From positions 10,239,105 through 10,303,104 of the forward strand of contig NC_091369.1 in the NCBI RefSeq assembly GCF_038502225.1: 64,000 bases of DNA, written 5' to 3'. Under the pieces are notes generated by a model. That model had not been told where the DNA came from and did no database searches. It was given only the letters and a program-made list of their open reading frames with translations. Position 1 is the first letter of the stretch. The number at the start of each line of letters is the position of its first letter. The DNA comes from Cherax quadricarinatus. Lineage: Eukaryota; Arthropoda; Malacostraca; Decapoda; Parastacidae. The position numbers were made by a program, and so were the translations under genes. Positions 1 through 11,003 of this stretch are shown here, one piece after another.

Positions 1-100
1 GGCACCAACTCCCTGATCGTCAGGCCAGCAACTGGGAGGCCTGATTTAGAACCGGGTCGCGGAGGTGGTAACCCCTGGAATTGTCAAGAGGCAAACCTAA
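1..100 (+). repeat. LINE-B 3'-end fragment
   Basis: This is a decayed piece of the LINE-B 3' end. It keeps the order seen at 57019-57120: a 'gatcaggcc' block, 'ggaggcctg', then an 'accgggtcgcgg...gg' block and 'cccctggaatt'. No frame survives. The assignment rests on similarity to other copies inside this window. Confidence 0.55.
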
Positions 101-417
101 TATAACCTTAATTCCTCAAATCCTCTACGACGTGTGTCATGCCCCCGACTCCCATAGACCATGTTACGGGTAACTCTGACTCCTACTGACTGTGTTATGG
201 GTCACCCCGCTCCCTCACCCTCCCCCAAGGACTCACACTTGCTGGTGTCAAACAATACAGTTAGTGAGCACGGGTGTCTCTCTCGTCTGGAGTGGTGGTG
301 TGATGTTCAGGGTGCAGGTGGTGGTGCTCTTTGTCTTCACTGATAGTGTCATTGTGTTGCACTTACACTTGATTTACAGTCTGCAGTCTTAAATTGATTT
401 GCCACCAACTGATACTG
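101..417. other. Anonymous sequence, no gene seen
   Basis: Short open frames exist on both strands, but none shows a recognisable domain or repeat relationship. Confidence 0.5.
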
Positions 418-608
418 CTGAGAAATAGAGAGAGGGGAAGCAGTAGAGATTGAAGACAGGGAAGGTGGATGAAAGGGTGAATGTGGATGAGAAAGGAAAG
501 GTAGCTGAGAAAGGGGAAAGTGGATGGGACAGAATGGGAGAAAAGGATGGGGATGAGAAAGAGATGAATAAGAAAGGAAAGGGGGGAGGAAGGGAAGGAA
601 AGACAAGC
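418..608. repeat. Purine-rich degenerate repeat
   Basis: The plus strand is almost all A and G with scattered T, and carries loose repeats of 'gatgagaaagg' type. The opposite strand reads as serine/proline/leucine-rich frames, which are an effect of composition. Confidence 0.7.
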
Positions 609-659
609 AACAATGGTACGCTGTAAAAGATGGTATGGGAATACCAAGAGGTTTAAAAG

Positions 660-735
660 GATGAACACACACTGGCTGGCGAAACGTTTCCGTAATGTTT
701 CATTCTTCAACTTGTCGGTTTCTAAATTAGTTACA
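660..735 (+). repeat. FB1 repeat fragment
   Basis: It contains 'ggcgaaacgtttcc' followed by 'attcttcaacttgtcggttt', the terminal module of the FB1 foldback family seen many times in this window (for example 4740-4815 and 15750-15868). Confidence 0.7.
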
Positions 736-1768
736 TCAAGATACAAACAATTGGAAACTTTATTCAGACCTCTAGATAAAGTTTCCAAATATTTCCTGTG
801 TCTCTCTGTCAATTACAACAATAATACTTAGTGGTTATGGCATCTGAATAGTGTTTTTCCTAGTGGTTCAAAATAATAATCTCAATGACTTGTGTTTATT
901 TCCTACTCGACTCACGATAATTTTACTGCTGGCTCCTGGTAAAAGTTTGTCATATTCGAAGTATCTAGTCAAATATGGAAGACAGGACTTTTCTCTCTCA
1001 CTTCGTCTTTAAAAGACTCCAGAGCTTGCGAATAATCCAATTTGTAAATACACTGTGATATTGGACTCAACAGAAGTTTTGAACTAAATCTGTAATGATT
1101 CCCAGAAGCACTTCAAATTAAACTCAACATGGACAGGAAACCATTACAGATATAAGTTGAGGAACACTTGGATAACTTTATTACCGAAAGATACTCAAGT
1201 GTTGCTTATGGGTCTTATTGAACAACTTGTCCTCATTACATATCATTAATGTACAAGCGTATTAGCTATTGCCTTTGAAAAAAAATATTAATACAATCAC
1301 TTGTGCAATTACAGAGATTTTACCATTGAAGGAATACGGTCATAACTACTGTTGCTTCCTAAAACCTGGCAGCTCTGTTGCTACAGTTGTATAACTGATC
1401 CATGTCCAAAATGGCGTCTAAAATCTCATCCCCAATTAATTGGTTAGTTATGAATTGTTTAATCCACAGTATTGTGACCTGTTATTCTCAATTCAACAAA
1501 GTTTGCAGTGTAACTTGGCTGCGGCAACCTTGAGCATAAAGTTCAAGTGTGTCAGAAAGTTGAAAACCATGTCTTAACTTGTTTCTGTTCAGTAAAGAGA
1601 AGAGCAATTCTCACGCAAGTTTTCCTAAACATACATACAACTTTTGAAGAAAAATGTTTTAGTCTAGAATCTGGCCCTGCACATTGATAAACTGTGCCAA
1701 CTGCAACAACTGACCAACTTTTCTCTAATAGTCACAAAGTATCCAGTTCGATATTTATTTAAAGTGAA

Positions 1769-1769
<1 letters not shown>
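736..1769. other. Anonymous AT-rich sequence
   Basis: No coding frame of note, RNA gene or repeat family is recognisable in this kilobase. Confidence 0.5.

Positions 1770-1813
<44 letters not shown>
1770..1813. repeat. (TAA)n microsatellite
   Basis: About 14 perfect TAA units. Confidence 0.95.
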
Positions 1814-1814
<1 letters not shown>

Positions 1815-3197
1815 CATCTATGAATTTTAGCAGAAAATAAGTTTTGTAAAATTGCAATCTTACTCTAGGATTTTAAAATGAGAAAAACTTTCTTGGCATT
1901 CTTTTCACATCTGAGAAATATTGCTGCTGTACTTTTCTGAGAGGGCATCACAATGAGAGACTGCTCTTCTTTTTCTTTTTATCAAGAGAGATCAGCTGTT
2001 CTGTAATATCCACCATTGTTAGTATCTGTCTGGATAACTAGGCTGGTGTTACCAGCGACCTACAGTGTCATCACATCTTAGCTCATCACCAGCTTCCTTA
2101 TGAAAATATCTATTTTCGCTACGCCAATATTTGGTAAAATCTGCCAGTAAAAACTTGAAAAATGAAAGTCCTTATTGTGCCTATGACTCTCACTTTTCAC
2201 TGGGTTTACCTGTACACGTCCTCCCATCTCTCTCAGTTGAGTGAGTTATAGTTATGTGCAGATTACCGTATATGTAAATTGGGGACCTGACCCTTAAATA
2301 ATTTTTAATGTACTACTAGGCATCTCTCCTCTGCTTCATGGAGTACATTCTAATTGCTATGAGGTATTCTCGGTATTTCAATAACGTTTTATAGAAAATT
2401 TGTAAGCAGAGTATTTCGCTTGTTGTTTCAAGCTTTCTTAATTCACTAACCTAAAAACAGCTTGTAAACCAAAGGAAACAATGTCATTTATGTTTTCCAT
2501 ACTCCACTGAAGTGTTTTAATGTTTCCGATTTGTTAGTATTCACATCCCACTCTTAGTTATAACAGCGTTTCAGAGTACCACTTCCCTTTTCCCCGATTT
2601 AGTCAGTGAACTAAAGTATGATAAGGAAGTCCTCAGAGTTCCCAATTTTCTTCAGAGGGCAGTAAAACTCCCTCTGGTTAAGGCCTAATGTTTTTATAAA
2701 ATTAATAACCCCCCATGAACAGAAAAAAAAAAGTGCCAGTGACTGGGCAGGAGTAATGTGCAGCGGGCCGTATCCGGTCGTGTGTTTAACACCCCAGACT
2801 CTACAGTACCATCTACCAACAACTACGGCAGCAGAATACATATTAGCTGAGAGCACACACCAATGAGAGGGCTTGGTTAGAGCAACCTCATTTAGACACG
2901 CTAATGACATAACACCAACGCAAAGCAACTGTGGTACTCTCTCCAGGAATAAGCAGGGATAAACACAGCCCATTGGTGAATATAAACATACGTGAATACC
3001 ACATGAAATGCACAAGACAGGAGAGAACAGTGGCAGCTAACACACAGTAGGTGTGGACACGTCTCGCCATGTGATATGTAACCTCGCATGACGAGGCACT
3101 CACCAGTCACAGACTTATTCAGCTTCAAGCTCCTATAGACTGCACTACTCTGCGTCCAACGCTGGCATCCATCCTCACATTATAGAGCACACATCTC
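1814..3197. other. Anonymous sequence, no gene seen
   Basis: A 134-codon minus-strand frame (2611-3015) is present but cysteine-rich and unlike any family I know. A polyA run sits at 2722-2731. Nothing else is recognised. Confidence 0.5.
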
Positions 3198-3328
3198 ATG
3201 TAGATGAATGGTTCAGAGAACCGACAAGTTGATAAATTAGACACATGTGCAACACTTTAATGATACCCAAGTGTTGCACATGTGTCTAATTTATCAACTT
3301 GTCGGTTCTCTGAACCATTCATCTACAT
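3198..3328. repeat. Perfect 59-bp inverted repeat (FB1 terminus)
   Basis: The arms 3198-3256 and 3270-3328 are exact reverse complements, 59 of 59 by eye, around a 13-base spacer. Each arm holds the FB1 terminal module, with 'accgacaagttgat' and 'acacatgtgcaacact'. The sequence 3' of the right arm continues into an FB1-associated spacer that recurs near 30765-30870. Confidence 0.95.
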
Positions 3329-3454
3329 TCCTGTCTGACACAGCAACATCTTGGGATCTTAATACAGGGAATTCTTCACTTGCCTAACCCTTGGGCATGC
3401 CCTACTTCCACACTGGATACATGTGATACCACCTACGACTCCTGCACCTCTCCT

Positions 3455-3656
3455 GCCTACAGTACATAAGCCACTTCTTCACTCATATGCTGTATACTTT
3501 TCAAGATTGATGGACTGACTACATCGACTCAAGGCTGAGAGACTGATTACCCCAAATTCCTCCTGTTTTTCACCATTCTCCTTTGTATGGACTGATGAAG
3601 CCACTGTGTGGCGAAACGTTTCCTCATTAAAGATACCCATGTTTCTAATTTATCAA
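3455..3656 (+). repeat. FB1 repeat, plus-oriented half
   Basis: It carries the full half-element: a 'cagtacataagccac' block, 'caagattgatggactg', 'gactgattacc', 'tggactgatgaagccac', then 'tgtggcgaaacgtttcctc' and 'atttatcaac'. It lines up block for block with 4600-4815. Confidence 0.8.
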
Positions 3657-3734
3657 CACATCTCATGTTGTACTCGCTAATAACAACGTAATTTTACGCA
3701 GTTCAGCTTTCAAGCTAAAAGCTATTATTCAATC

Positions 3735-3926
3735 TCAACCTATTTCCAAATCTGAACCTTCACCCCAATACCCGAGTACCTGCTTGGTAAACAGGGGCAG
3801 TAGATGTAAAGAATGCATGTTCATACGTCTTATCCCGACCGGGAAACGAACCCAGAACCTTTCTTGTTGACCTAACACACTACCACTGTTAACAGCGCAG
3901 CGGGCTCCAGATTTAGACAGAAACAA
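3735..3926 (-). repeat. tRNA-like SINE fragment
   Basis: On the minus strand the sequence has a possible A-box-like 'cagtggtagtg' and, downstream, 'gggttcgtttcccgg', which resembles a pol III B box. A 'tgtttaccaagcaggtac' tail resembles the body of the SINE at 35775-36055. It is a diverged SINE rather than a tRNA gene, since no cloverleaf can be drawn. Confidence 0.5.
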
Positions 3927-4375
3927 CGAGTCTACTTTCTGGACAGTTATACCTAACTAATCAATTTACTTCAGAATGGTTTTATCCTTGGGAACCTTAT
4001 TTTTCTTCTCGAAAAAAAAAAAAACTATAAACAGCTTATTGTGTCTCATTAACAGTGTCAACATCTTTATTCAGACGTTACAGAGAGATCATTTCTCCAA
4101 TTCTCTAGGATACAAATTATGCATGTGGCCATACTGCTTAATTTTATTACGAACAAGCCTTAATGTATAATTTGCAAGAATATATAACGTAGTCTTTCTT
4201 CTTAGCACTACTGATGGAGAACCGAGTTCTCTGATACGTCTGAATCAAGATGGTGTCACTAGCCTTAGCGTTCAAAACACAAGTTCACTATTTTTAGATT
4301 AAATTCTTAGAATGACCGCAGCGTTTTCCTTCAGCACTTACACTCTCAAAAAAAAAAAAGTTATGATGAATGGTT
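3927..4375. other. Anonymous sequence, no gene seen
   Basis: It contains short polyA runs (4010-4024, 4348-4359) but no supported gene. Confidence 0.5.
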
Positions 4376-4390
4376 TTGAAAACTGACAAG

Positions 4391-4815
4391 TTGAAGATTG
4401 AGACACTCGTGCAACATATGGGAATCTTTATTGAGGAAACGTTTCGCCACACAGTGGCTTCATCAGTCCAATACAAAGCAGAAAGGTGTAAGAAGAGGAG
4501 GAGTTTGAGGTAATCAGTCCCTCAGCCTTGTCCAACCTTCGGACGAAGACCTACTTCGACTAGTGGATGCTACCACTATGACCCCGCCTCCTCCTGCCTC
4601 ACCTCACTACAGTATATAAGCCACGTCTACGGCCCTATGCTTTACATTCTACAAGATTGATGGACTGAACACATCGACTCCAGGCTGAGGGACTGATTAC
4701 CTCGAACTACTCCTCTCCTTACACCTTTCTGCTTTGTATTGAACTGATGAAGCCACTGTGTGGCGAAACGTTTCCTCAATAAAAATTCCCATATGTTGCG
4801 TGTCTCAATCTTCAA
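4391..4815. repeat. FB1 foldback element with long arms
   Basis: The arms 4391-4527 and 4683-4815 are imperfect reverse complements around a 155-base centre. Both carry the CGAAACGTTTCC core, the 'cagtggcttcatcag' block and the 'ggtaatcagtccctcagcc' block. The centre holds 'agtatataag' at 4611-4620, TATA-box-like in appearance only. No coding frame is present, so the element would be non-autonomous if mobile. Confidence 0.85.
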
Positions 4816-5204
4816 AAAAAAGGTTACTGCCACAGGGCAACAGAACAACTGAAACATTACACGTCATTTTCAACACAAGTTAACACTGTCTCGGTATCTT
4901 CAGTAGCAAACAATAAAGTTTACTTATCTCACGTCACGCCCCCAGACTCACTCTCACCAGCAAACACCTCTACTTCAAATAACATTATCACCAACATATC
5001 TATAATCATATCTATACAAATCAATTCATTAATAAAGATATATGCAGCAATTTAGATAATAAGGACAACGTTTCGCCATCCAGTGGGTTTGTCGACGTTT
5101 TCCTAAAAAAAAACACATCCTACTTGTGGCATGTGTTTTTAAGATACCTGGCGGTTAATTACATGGTTAATTATACCGGATACAATGCATATTAACCACT
5201 AAAC
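4816..5204. other. Anonymous sequence, no gene seen
   Basis: A weak FB-like motif, 'acgtttcgccatccagtggg', lies at 5069-5088. Nothing else is recognised. Confidence 0.45.
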
Positions 5205-5300
5205 TTATTCATGGGGGAAACTCTAAACCCGCAGGGGTCATACATCGCCTGGGGGAAAGGAAAGTACTTAGGTTTGCCGAGGAAGGTTAAAGTGGCTCCA
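5205..5300 (+). repeat. SINE-2-like fragment (AAACCC...GGGTCAT)
   Basis: It shares 'taaacccgcaggggtcata' and 'gcctgggggaa' with pieces at 6290-6335 and 45706-45785. It is a short dispersed repeat of unknown class. Confidence 0.55.
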
Positions 5301-5312
5301 TTTCCTTGAATG

Positions 5313-5545
5313 ATGAGCAAGACGCACGTGCACCAGTTGGGTATCTTTATTGTTGAAACATTTCGCCTACACAATAGGCTTCTACAGTCAAATACAGACA
5401 CAGCAACCTTGGTTGATGGACTGATTACATCATCTTTACTTTGCTACTATACCTACTGCCTCTGTATTTGACTGAAGAAACCGACTGTGTAGGCGAAACG
5501 TTCCAACAATAACGACACCCAACTGGTGCACGTGTGTCATCAACC
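5313..5545. repeat. FB1 variant hairpin
   Basis: The arms 5313-5398 and 5462-5545 are imperfect inverted copies around a 63-base loop. The left arm holds a mutated core ('gaaacatttcgcc'); the right arm holds 'ggcgaaacgttcc'. Confidence 0.8.
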
Positions 5546-5711
5546 TGTCAGTATTTTATACCATTTTTAACAATTCTTTGGATAAAGTCCTTCGCCAGCA
5601 TCAGTGGATCACCTTGAAGAAATTTCTAACTAAATAATCCGCCTCACGACATTACTGTTATTATAAAGTGCAAAAAAAAGCTTTGAAAATGCCTTAACTG
5701 CTGAACCCAGT

Positions 5712-5850
5712 GGAATAATACACAAATAACTCACACATACAGAGAAAGGCTTACGACGACGTTTCGGTCCGATTTGGAACACTTAGTCACACTGGACCGA
5801 AACGTTGTCTTAAGCTCTTGTCTATGTGCGTATTATTTGTGTATTGTTCC
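5712..5850. repeat. FB2 foldback (GACCGAAACG family)
   Basis: The arms 5712-5770 and 5794-5850 are imperfect reverse complements around a 23-base spacer. The core reads 'acgacgtttcggtcc'. The same element, better preserved, is at 37779-37919. Confidence 0.85.
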
Positions 5851-5865
5851 AGTCACGGTATATAC

Positions 5866-6000
5866 CTTACCTTACCTTTGAAGTATTTCGAGAGTATATC
5901 TACTCTCTGAGCCCGGCCATGGGCCAAGCTCATCTAGAGCTCGCCTGGTCAACCAGGATGTTGCTGCTGGAGGCCCGCTGCCCCACATACGGTACTGTGC
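5866..6000 (-). repeat. LINE-B2 3'-end fragment
   Basis: It shares 'cccggccatgggccaagct', 'cctggtcaaccagg', 'gttgctgctgg' and 'gcccgctgccccacata' with copies at 16800-16900, 44760-44960 and 51760-51930. In LINE-B these blocks correspond to the C-terminal end read from the minus strand. Confidence 0.6.
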
Positions 6001-6134
6001 CTTTTTATTCTCGACAGTGAAATATTTGACAATAGCCTCACTGGCTCAGCTCCGATCCACCACGCCGACAGATTTCATAACCTCATGCTTCCAGCCCATG
6101 ACTAAATGATCGTCTGCATATATTATTAATGTCC

Positions 6135-6245
6135 ATGGTTACCGGGGTTCACCACCTCAAACGGCCCGATCCCGGAGCAGGCGTCCTGGTCCCTAACCTG
6201 ATTAGCCTGGCTACTGGTGCTAGCAGTACACAATGCACGACAGAT
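6135..6245 (-). repeat. Diverged LINE-B 3'-end fragment
   Basis: The order 'ggttaccggggttca', 'ggcccgatcc', 'gcgtcctggt', 'cctgattagcctggct' matches the LINE-B 3' end at 21298-21420, heavily mutated. Confidence 0.5.
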
Positions 6246-6365
6246 GAATGGACATATACAGCATCCCGATATCTGAATTTTATTATTACTGTGAAGCGTT
6301 AAACCCGTATGGGTCATGCGCTGCTCTCGCAGCCAGCCAGGATAAAGGAGGAATTTTCTCTACTG

Positions 6366-6616
6366 TGGAGACGTTTCGCCTATCAGTGACTTCCCAAGTG
6401 TTGTACACGTGTCTTGTTTACCCACTTGTCTGATAAATTACACACTTGTTGATAAATCAGACACATGTGCAACACTTGGGTATCTTTACTGAGGAAACGT
6501 TTCGCCACACAGTGACTTCATCATTCCATACAAAGGAGAATGGTGAAGAACAGGTAAGTTTCAGGTAATCGTCTCTCAGCCTTGAGTCGATGTAATCAGT
6601 CCATCAATCTTGTAAA
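6366..6616 (-). repeat. FB1 repeat, minus-oriented
   Basis: It has two pieces: a short 'gacgtttcgcctatcagtga' part at 6370-6389, and a long minus-oriented half with 'aaatcagacacatgtgcaac', 'gaggaaacgtttcgcc' and 'gtcgatgtaatcagtcc'. It matches the reverse complement of 3455-3656. Confidence 0.75.
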
Positions 6617-6681
6617 GATTTAGAAAATTTTAGAAAGGACTTAATTTTGAGAGTTCTTGCAAACTGACCAGTTTCATGGCA

Positions 6682-6683
<2 letters not shown>
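6617..6683 (+). mobile_element. MsMITE, terminal fragment
   Basis: It matches the last part of the full copy at 6760-7147 ('gaaaattttagaaaggactt', 'gttcttgc', 'tgaccagttt') and stops at 'gcacg' against the AT array. Confidence 0.75.

Positions 6684-6759
<76 letters not shown>
6684..6759. repeat. (AT)n microsatellite
   Basis: A perfect AT array of about 76 bases lying between a partial and a full MsMITE copy. Confidence 0.97.
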
Positions 6760-6762
<3 letters not shown>

Positions 6763-7147
6763 GTGCCGAATAGGCAGAACTTGCCATCTTGGCTTAAATA
6801 GCAACGCTCATCTTGCCATATAGGGCAAGTGAAAATTTGTGTATGCAATAATTTCGCCAAAATCATTCTGAACCTAACGAAAAAAATATATTTCACTGTG
6901 TTTGTCTAGTATTAAATTATTGTAAACAAATCTAAAATATATTTAGTTGGGTTAGGCTAAAATAAATTGTTCTTGTTATAATAAGGTTAGGTAAGTTTTC
7001 TAAGTTCCTTTTGGTGCAAAATTATAAATTTTTACATCAACATTAATGAAAAAAATATATCTTTAAAAGTATAAGAGAAAATTTTAGAAAGGACTTAATT
7101 TTAAATGAGTTCTTGCTAATTGACCAGTTTTACATATTCAGCACGAC
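6760..7147 (+). mobile_element. MsMITE, full-length copy
   Basis: This 388-bp AT-rich element begins 'gtcgtgccgaata' and ends 'tattcagcacgac', giving terminal inverted repeats of about 13 bp with one mismatch. It lies between the AT array on the left and 'acatatatata' on the right. It has no coding capacity. Related copies are at 14805-15182, 39329-39657 and 58920-59248, all beside microsatellites. MITE status is inferred from termini, size and copy number; the mobilising family is unknown. Confidence 0.75.
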
Positions 7148-7193
7148 ACATATATATATAATGTATGTATGTATGTATGTGTGTGTGTGGGTG
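7148..7193. repeat. TATG/TG microsatellite
   Basis: Short TA, TATG and TG tracts link the MsMITE to the 3' tail of the next CR1-A copy. Confidence 0.85.
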
Positions 7194-7692
7194 TGCACTC
7201 GCCTAGTTGTACTCACCTAATTGTGGTTGCAGGGGTCGAGACTTGGCTCCTGGCCCCGCCTCTTCACTGATAGCTACTAGGTCCTCTCTCTCTGTTTCTT
7301 GAGCTGTCATACCTCGTCTTAAAGCCATGTATGGTACCTGCCTCCACTACATCGCTTGCTAGACTATTCCACTTCCTGACGATTCTATGACTAAATAAAT
7401 ACCTCCTAACATCCCTGTGACTCGTCTGAGTCTTCAGCTTCCAATTGTGACCCTTTGTTTCTGTGTCCCATCTCTGGAACATCCTGTCTCTGTCCACCTT
7501 ATCTATTCCACGCAGTATTTTGTATGTCGTTATCATGTCTCCCCTGACCCTCCTTCTGTCCTCCAATGTCGTCAGTCCGATTTCCCTCAACCTTTCATCG
7601 TAGGACATTCCCCTGAGTTCCGGAACTAGCCTTGTTGCAAACCTTTGTACTTTCTCTAACTTCTTGACGTGCTTGACCATGTGTGGGTTCCA
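7194..7692 (-). mobile_element. CR1-A LINE copy A, 5'-truncated
   Basis: This is the C-terminal end and 3' UTR of a CR1-like non-LTR retrotransposon. The frame 7264-7680 encodes the family signature KKLEKVQRFATRLVPELRG, then a TTLEDRRRVRGDMITTYKIL block and a C-terminal HRIVRKWNSLASDVVEAGT block. The 3' UTR holds the diagnostic 'gaggcggggcc' and 'tcgacccctgcaaccac' blocks read on the minus strand. The copy starts at the conserved 'WNPH' codons, directly against the AC/GT array 7694-7772. It is a dead fragment: endonuclease and catalytic RT are absent. Confidence 0.9.

Positions 7693-7693
<1 letters not shown>

Positions 7694-7772
<79 letters not shown>
7694..7772. repeat. (GT)n microsatellite
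   Basis: A 79-base GT array that is at once the AC tail of CR1-A copy B and the 5' flank of copy A. Confidence 0.97.
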
Positions 7773-7775
<3 letters not shown>

Positions 7776-8850
7776 CACCTAGTTGAGGTTGCGGGGGTCG
7801 AGTCCGAGCTCCTGGCCCCGCCTCTTCACTGATCGCTACTAGGTCACTCTCCCTGAGCCGTGAGCTTTATCATACCTCTGCTTAAAGCTATGTATGGATC
7901 CTGACTCCACTACATCGCTTCCCAAACTATTCCACTTCCTGACTACTCTGTGGCTGAAGAAATACTTCCTAACATCCCTTTGATTCATCTGTGTCTTCAA
8001 CTTCCAACTGTGTCCCCTTGTTTCTGTGTCCAGTCTCTGGAACATCCTGTCTTTGTCCACCTTGTCAATTCCTCTCAGTATTTTGTAAGTCGTTATCATG
8101 TCCCCCCTATCTCTCCTGTCCTCCAGTGTCGTCAGGTTGATTTCCCTTAACCTCTCCTCATAGGACATACCTCTTAGCTCTGGGACTAGTCTTGTTGCAA
8201 ACCTTTGCACTTTCTCTAGTTTCTTTACATGCTTGGCTAGGTGTGGGTTCCAAACTGGTGCCGCATACTCCAATATGGGCCTAACGTACACGGTGTACAG
8301 GGTCCTGAACGATTCCTTATTAAGATGTCGGAATGCTGTTCTGAGGTTTGCCAGGCGCCCATATGCTGCAGCAGTTATTTGGTTGATGTGCGCTTCAGGA
8401 GATGTGCCTGGTGTTATACTCACCCCAAGATCTTTTTCCTTGAGTGATGTTTGTAGTCTCTGACACCCTAGACTGTACTCCATCTGCGGTCTTCTTTGCC
8501 CTTCCCCAATCCTCATGACTTTGCACTTGGTGGGATTGAACTCCAGGAGCCAGTTGCTGGACCTGGTCTGCAGCCTGTCCAGATCCCTTTGTATTTCTGC
8601 CTGGTCTTCGATCGAATGAACTGTTCTCATCAACTTCACGTCATCTGCAAACAGTGACACCTCGGAGTTTATTCCTTCCGTCATGTCGTTCACAAATACC
8701 AGAAACAGCACTGGTCCTAGGACTGACCCCTGTGGGACCCCACTGGTCACAGGTGCCCACTCTGACACCTCGCCTCGTACCATTACTCGCTGCTGTCTTC
8801 CTGACAAGTATTCCCTGATCCATTGCAGTGCCTTCCCTGTTATTCCTGCT

Positions 8851-8853
<3 letters not shown>
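7773..8853 (-). mobile_element. CR1-A LINE copy B, 5'-truncated
   Basis: The copy covers the second half of the reverse transcriptase to the 3' end. Its longest frame is annotated separately. The 3' end runs through the 'gaggcggggcc' block to 'ggtgagtac' and then AC repeats. The 5' boundary falls at codons equivalent to residues near 746 of the intact ORF2 (11004-14255), directly against the GT array 8854-8948. Confidence 0.92.
7839..8807 (-). pseudogene. CR1-A reverse transcriptase, C-terminal 322 residues
   Basis: The frame begins inside the RT domain and includes SGVPQGSVLGPVLFLVFVND, the catalytic FADD box (around residue 54) and the CR1 C-terminal block ILEYAAPVWNPH...KKLEKVQRFATRLVPEL. 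It ends with FFSHRVVRKWNSL, as in the intact copy. The frame is open but lacks the endonuclease and the first RT motifs, so it cannot be active alone. The first Met is an internal codon, not a real start. Confidence 0.85.
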
Positions 8854-8944
<91 letters not shown>

Positions 8945-8948
8945 CGCG
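8854..8948. repeat. (GT)n / GC-GT microsatellite
   Basis: A GT array with CG-containing ends. It separates CR1-A copies B and C and serves as the tail of copy C. Confidence 0.95.
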
Positions 8949-10872
8949 TGCTCACCGAGTTGAGGTTGCAGGTGTCGAGTCACAGCTCATAGCCCCGCTT
9001 CTTAACTGGTCGCTACTGTCACTCTTCCTGCTCCATGAGCTTTATACCTCTTCTTAAAGCTATGTATGGATCCTGGCTCCACTACATCACTTCCCAGACT
9101 ATTCCACTTCCTGACAACTCTGTGACTGAAGAAATACTTCCTAACATCCCCGTGATTAATTTTAGTCTTTAACTTCCAAATGTGAAATGTGAGCCCTTGT
9201 TGCTGTGTCCCATCTCTGGAACATCCTGTCTCTGTCCACCTTGTCCATTCTTCTCAGTATTTCATATGTCGTTATCATATCCCTTTTATCTCTCCTGTCT
9301 TCCAGTGTCGTCAGGTCGATTTCCCTTAACCTCTCCTCGTAGAACATAACCCTTAGCTCCGGGATTAGTCTTGTTGAAAACCTTTGCACTTTCTCTAGTT
9401 TCCTTACCTGCTTGGCTTTGTGTGGATTCCAAACTGGTGCTGCATACTCCAATATGGATCTAACGTACACAGTGTACAGGGTCCTGAACGATTCCTTATT
9501 AAGATGTCGGAATGCTGTTGTTAGGTTTGCTAGGCGCCCATATGCTGCAGCAGTTATTAGGCTGATGTGCGCCTCAGATGAGGCCAGTGTTATACTCACC
9601 CCAAGATCCTTTTCCTTGAGTGAGGTTTGTAGTCTCTGGCCCCCTAGACTGTACTCCGTCTGCGGTCTTCTTTGCCCTTCCCCAATCTTCATGACTTTGC
9701 ACTTGGTGGGGTTGAACTCCAGGAGCCAGTTGCTGGACCAGGTCTGCAGCCTCTCCAGATCCCTTTGTAGTTCTGCCTGGTCCTCGTCTGATTGAATTCG
9801 TCTCAACTTCATATCTACAAACAGGGACACTTCGGAGTCTATTCTTTCCGTCATGTCGTTCACATATACCAGAAACAGCACCGGTCCTAGGAATGACCCT
9901 TGTGGCACCCCGCTCGTTACAGGCACCCACTCTGACACCTCGCCACGTACCATCGCTCGCTGTTGTCTTCCTGGCAGGAAGTGCCTTCCTTGTTATCCCT
10001 GCCTGGTCCTCCAGCTTTTGCACTAATCTCTTGTGTGGAACGCCTTCTTACAGCCCAAGAAAATGCAATCTACCCACACCCCTCTCTCTTGTCTTACTGC
10101 TGTCACCCTGTCATAGAACTCCAGTAGGTTTGTGACACAGGATTTCCCGTCCCTGAAACCCTGCTGGGTGTCGTTAATAAACTCATTCCTTTCTAGGTGC
10201 TCCACCACTCGTCTCCTAATAATCTTTTCCATGACCTTGCATATTTTACATGTCAGTGACACTGGTCTGTAGTTTAATGCTTCGTGTCTGTCTCCTTTTT
10301 TAAAAACTGGGGCTATATTTGCTGTCTTCCATACCTCAGGTAGTCGCCCTGTTTTGATAGACGTGTTGAAGATTGTTGCTAGTGGTACACACAGTGCCTC
10401 TGCTTCCTCTCTCAGGACCCATGGAGAGATGTTATCTGGCCCCATCGCCTTTGAGGTATCTAGCTCTCTTAGCAGCCTCTTCACTTCTTCCTCGATTGCA
10501 TGTATTGTGTCCAACACTTGGTGTACCCCACCTCTCCGTTTTTCTGGAGTCCCTTCTGTCTCCCCTGTGAACACTTACATCGCAGTCGTTTCTTGTGACC
10601 TCCCCCTCGTTCCGTCCTCAGCCTGATTACCTGGTCCTTGACTGTTATTTTCCTCCTGACGTGGCTGTGCAACAGCTTCGGGTCAGATTTGGCTTTCGCT
10701 GCTATGTCATTCTCGTATTGTCGTTGGGCCTACCTTACCTGTGCATATTTATTTCTAGCTCTACGACTGCTCTCCTTGTTCTCCTGGGTCCTTTGCCTTC
10801 TATACTTCTATTCTCTAGCACACTTGGTTTTGGCCTCCCTACCTTCAGGTAAACCAAAGGCTCATCTTGGCT
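8949..10872 (-). mobile_element. CR1-A LINE copy C, decayed
   Basis: This 1.9-kb copy spans from the linker after the endonuclease (equivalent to residue about 440 of the intact ORF2) to the 3' UTR. Frames at 9162-9953, 10023-10574 and 10481-10672 give successive pieces of linker, RT and C-terminus, so it has several frameshifts. The catalytic FADD box is damaged: the reading is SLFVDMKL. A short deletion lies near 9970-10030. The 5' end meets a stray CR1-A UTR piece rather than a microsatellite. Confidence 0.9.
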
Positions 10873-10925
10873 CCTGGCCCCGCCTCTTCAACGAGTGCTA
10901 CTAGGTCCTCTCACCCCCTGAGTGC
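10873..10925 (-). mobile_element. CR1-A 3' UTR sliver (copy D)
   Basis: The 'ctcctggccccgcctcttca' block of the CR1-A 3' UTR recurs here, 50 bp from the same block in copy E, so a tiny extra copy or a duplicated UTR lies between copies C and E. Confidence 0.7.
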
Positions 10926-11003
10926 GTGTGTACTCACCTAATTCACCTAATTGTGGTTGCAGGGGTCGAGACTCAGCTCCTGGCCCCGCCTCTTCACTGA
11001 TCG

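Noticed and set aside
349..812. 107- and 149-residue minus frames, Ser/Pro/Leu-rich
   Set aside because: They read the complement of the purine-rich tract 418-608 and cross an FB1 fragment.
2611..3015. 134-residue minus frame, Cys-rich
   Set aside because: No recognisable family, low-complexity hydrophobic ends, and no supporting splice or promoter context.
4611..4620. TATATAAG as a gene promoter
   Set aside because: It is part of a repeated FB1 centre with no adjacent coding frame. A role in the repeat itself is possible but unproven.
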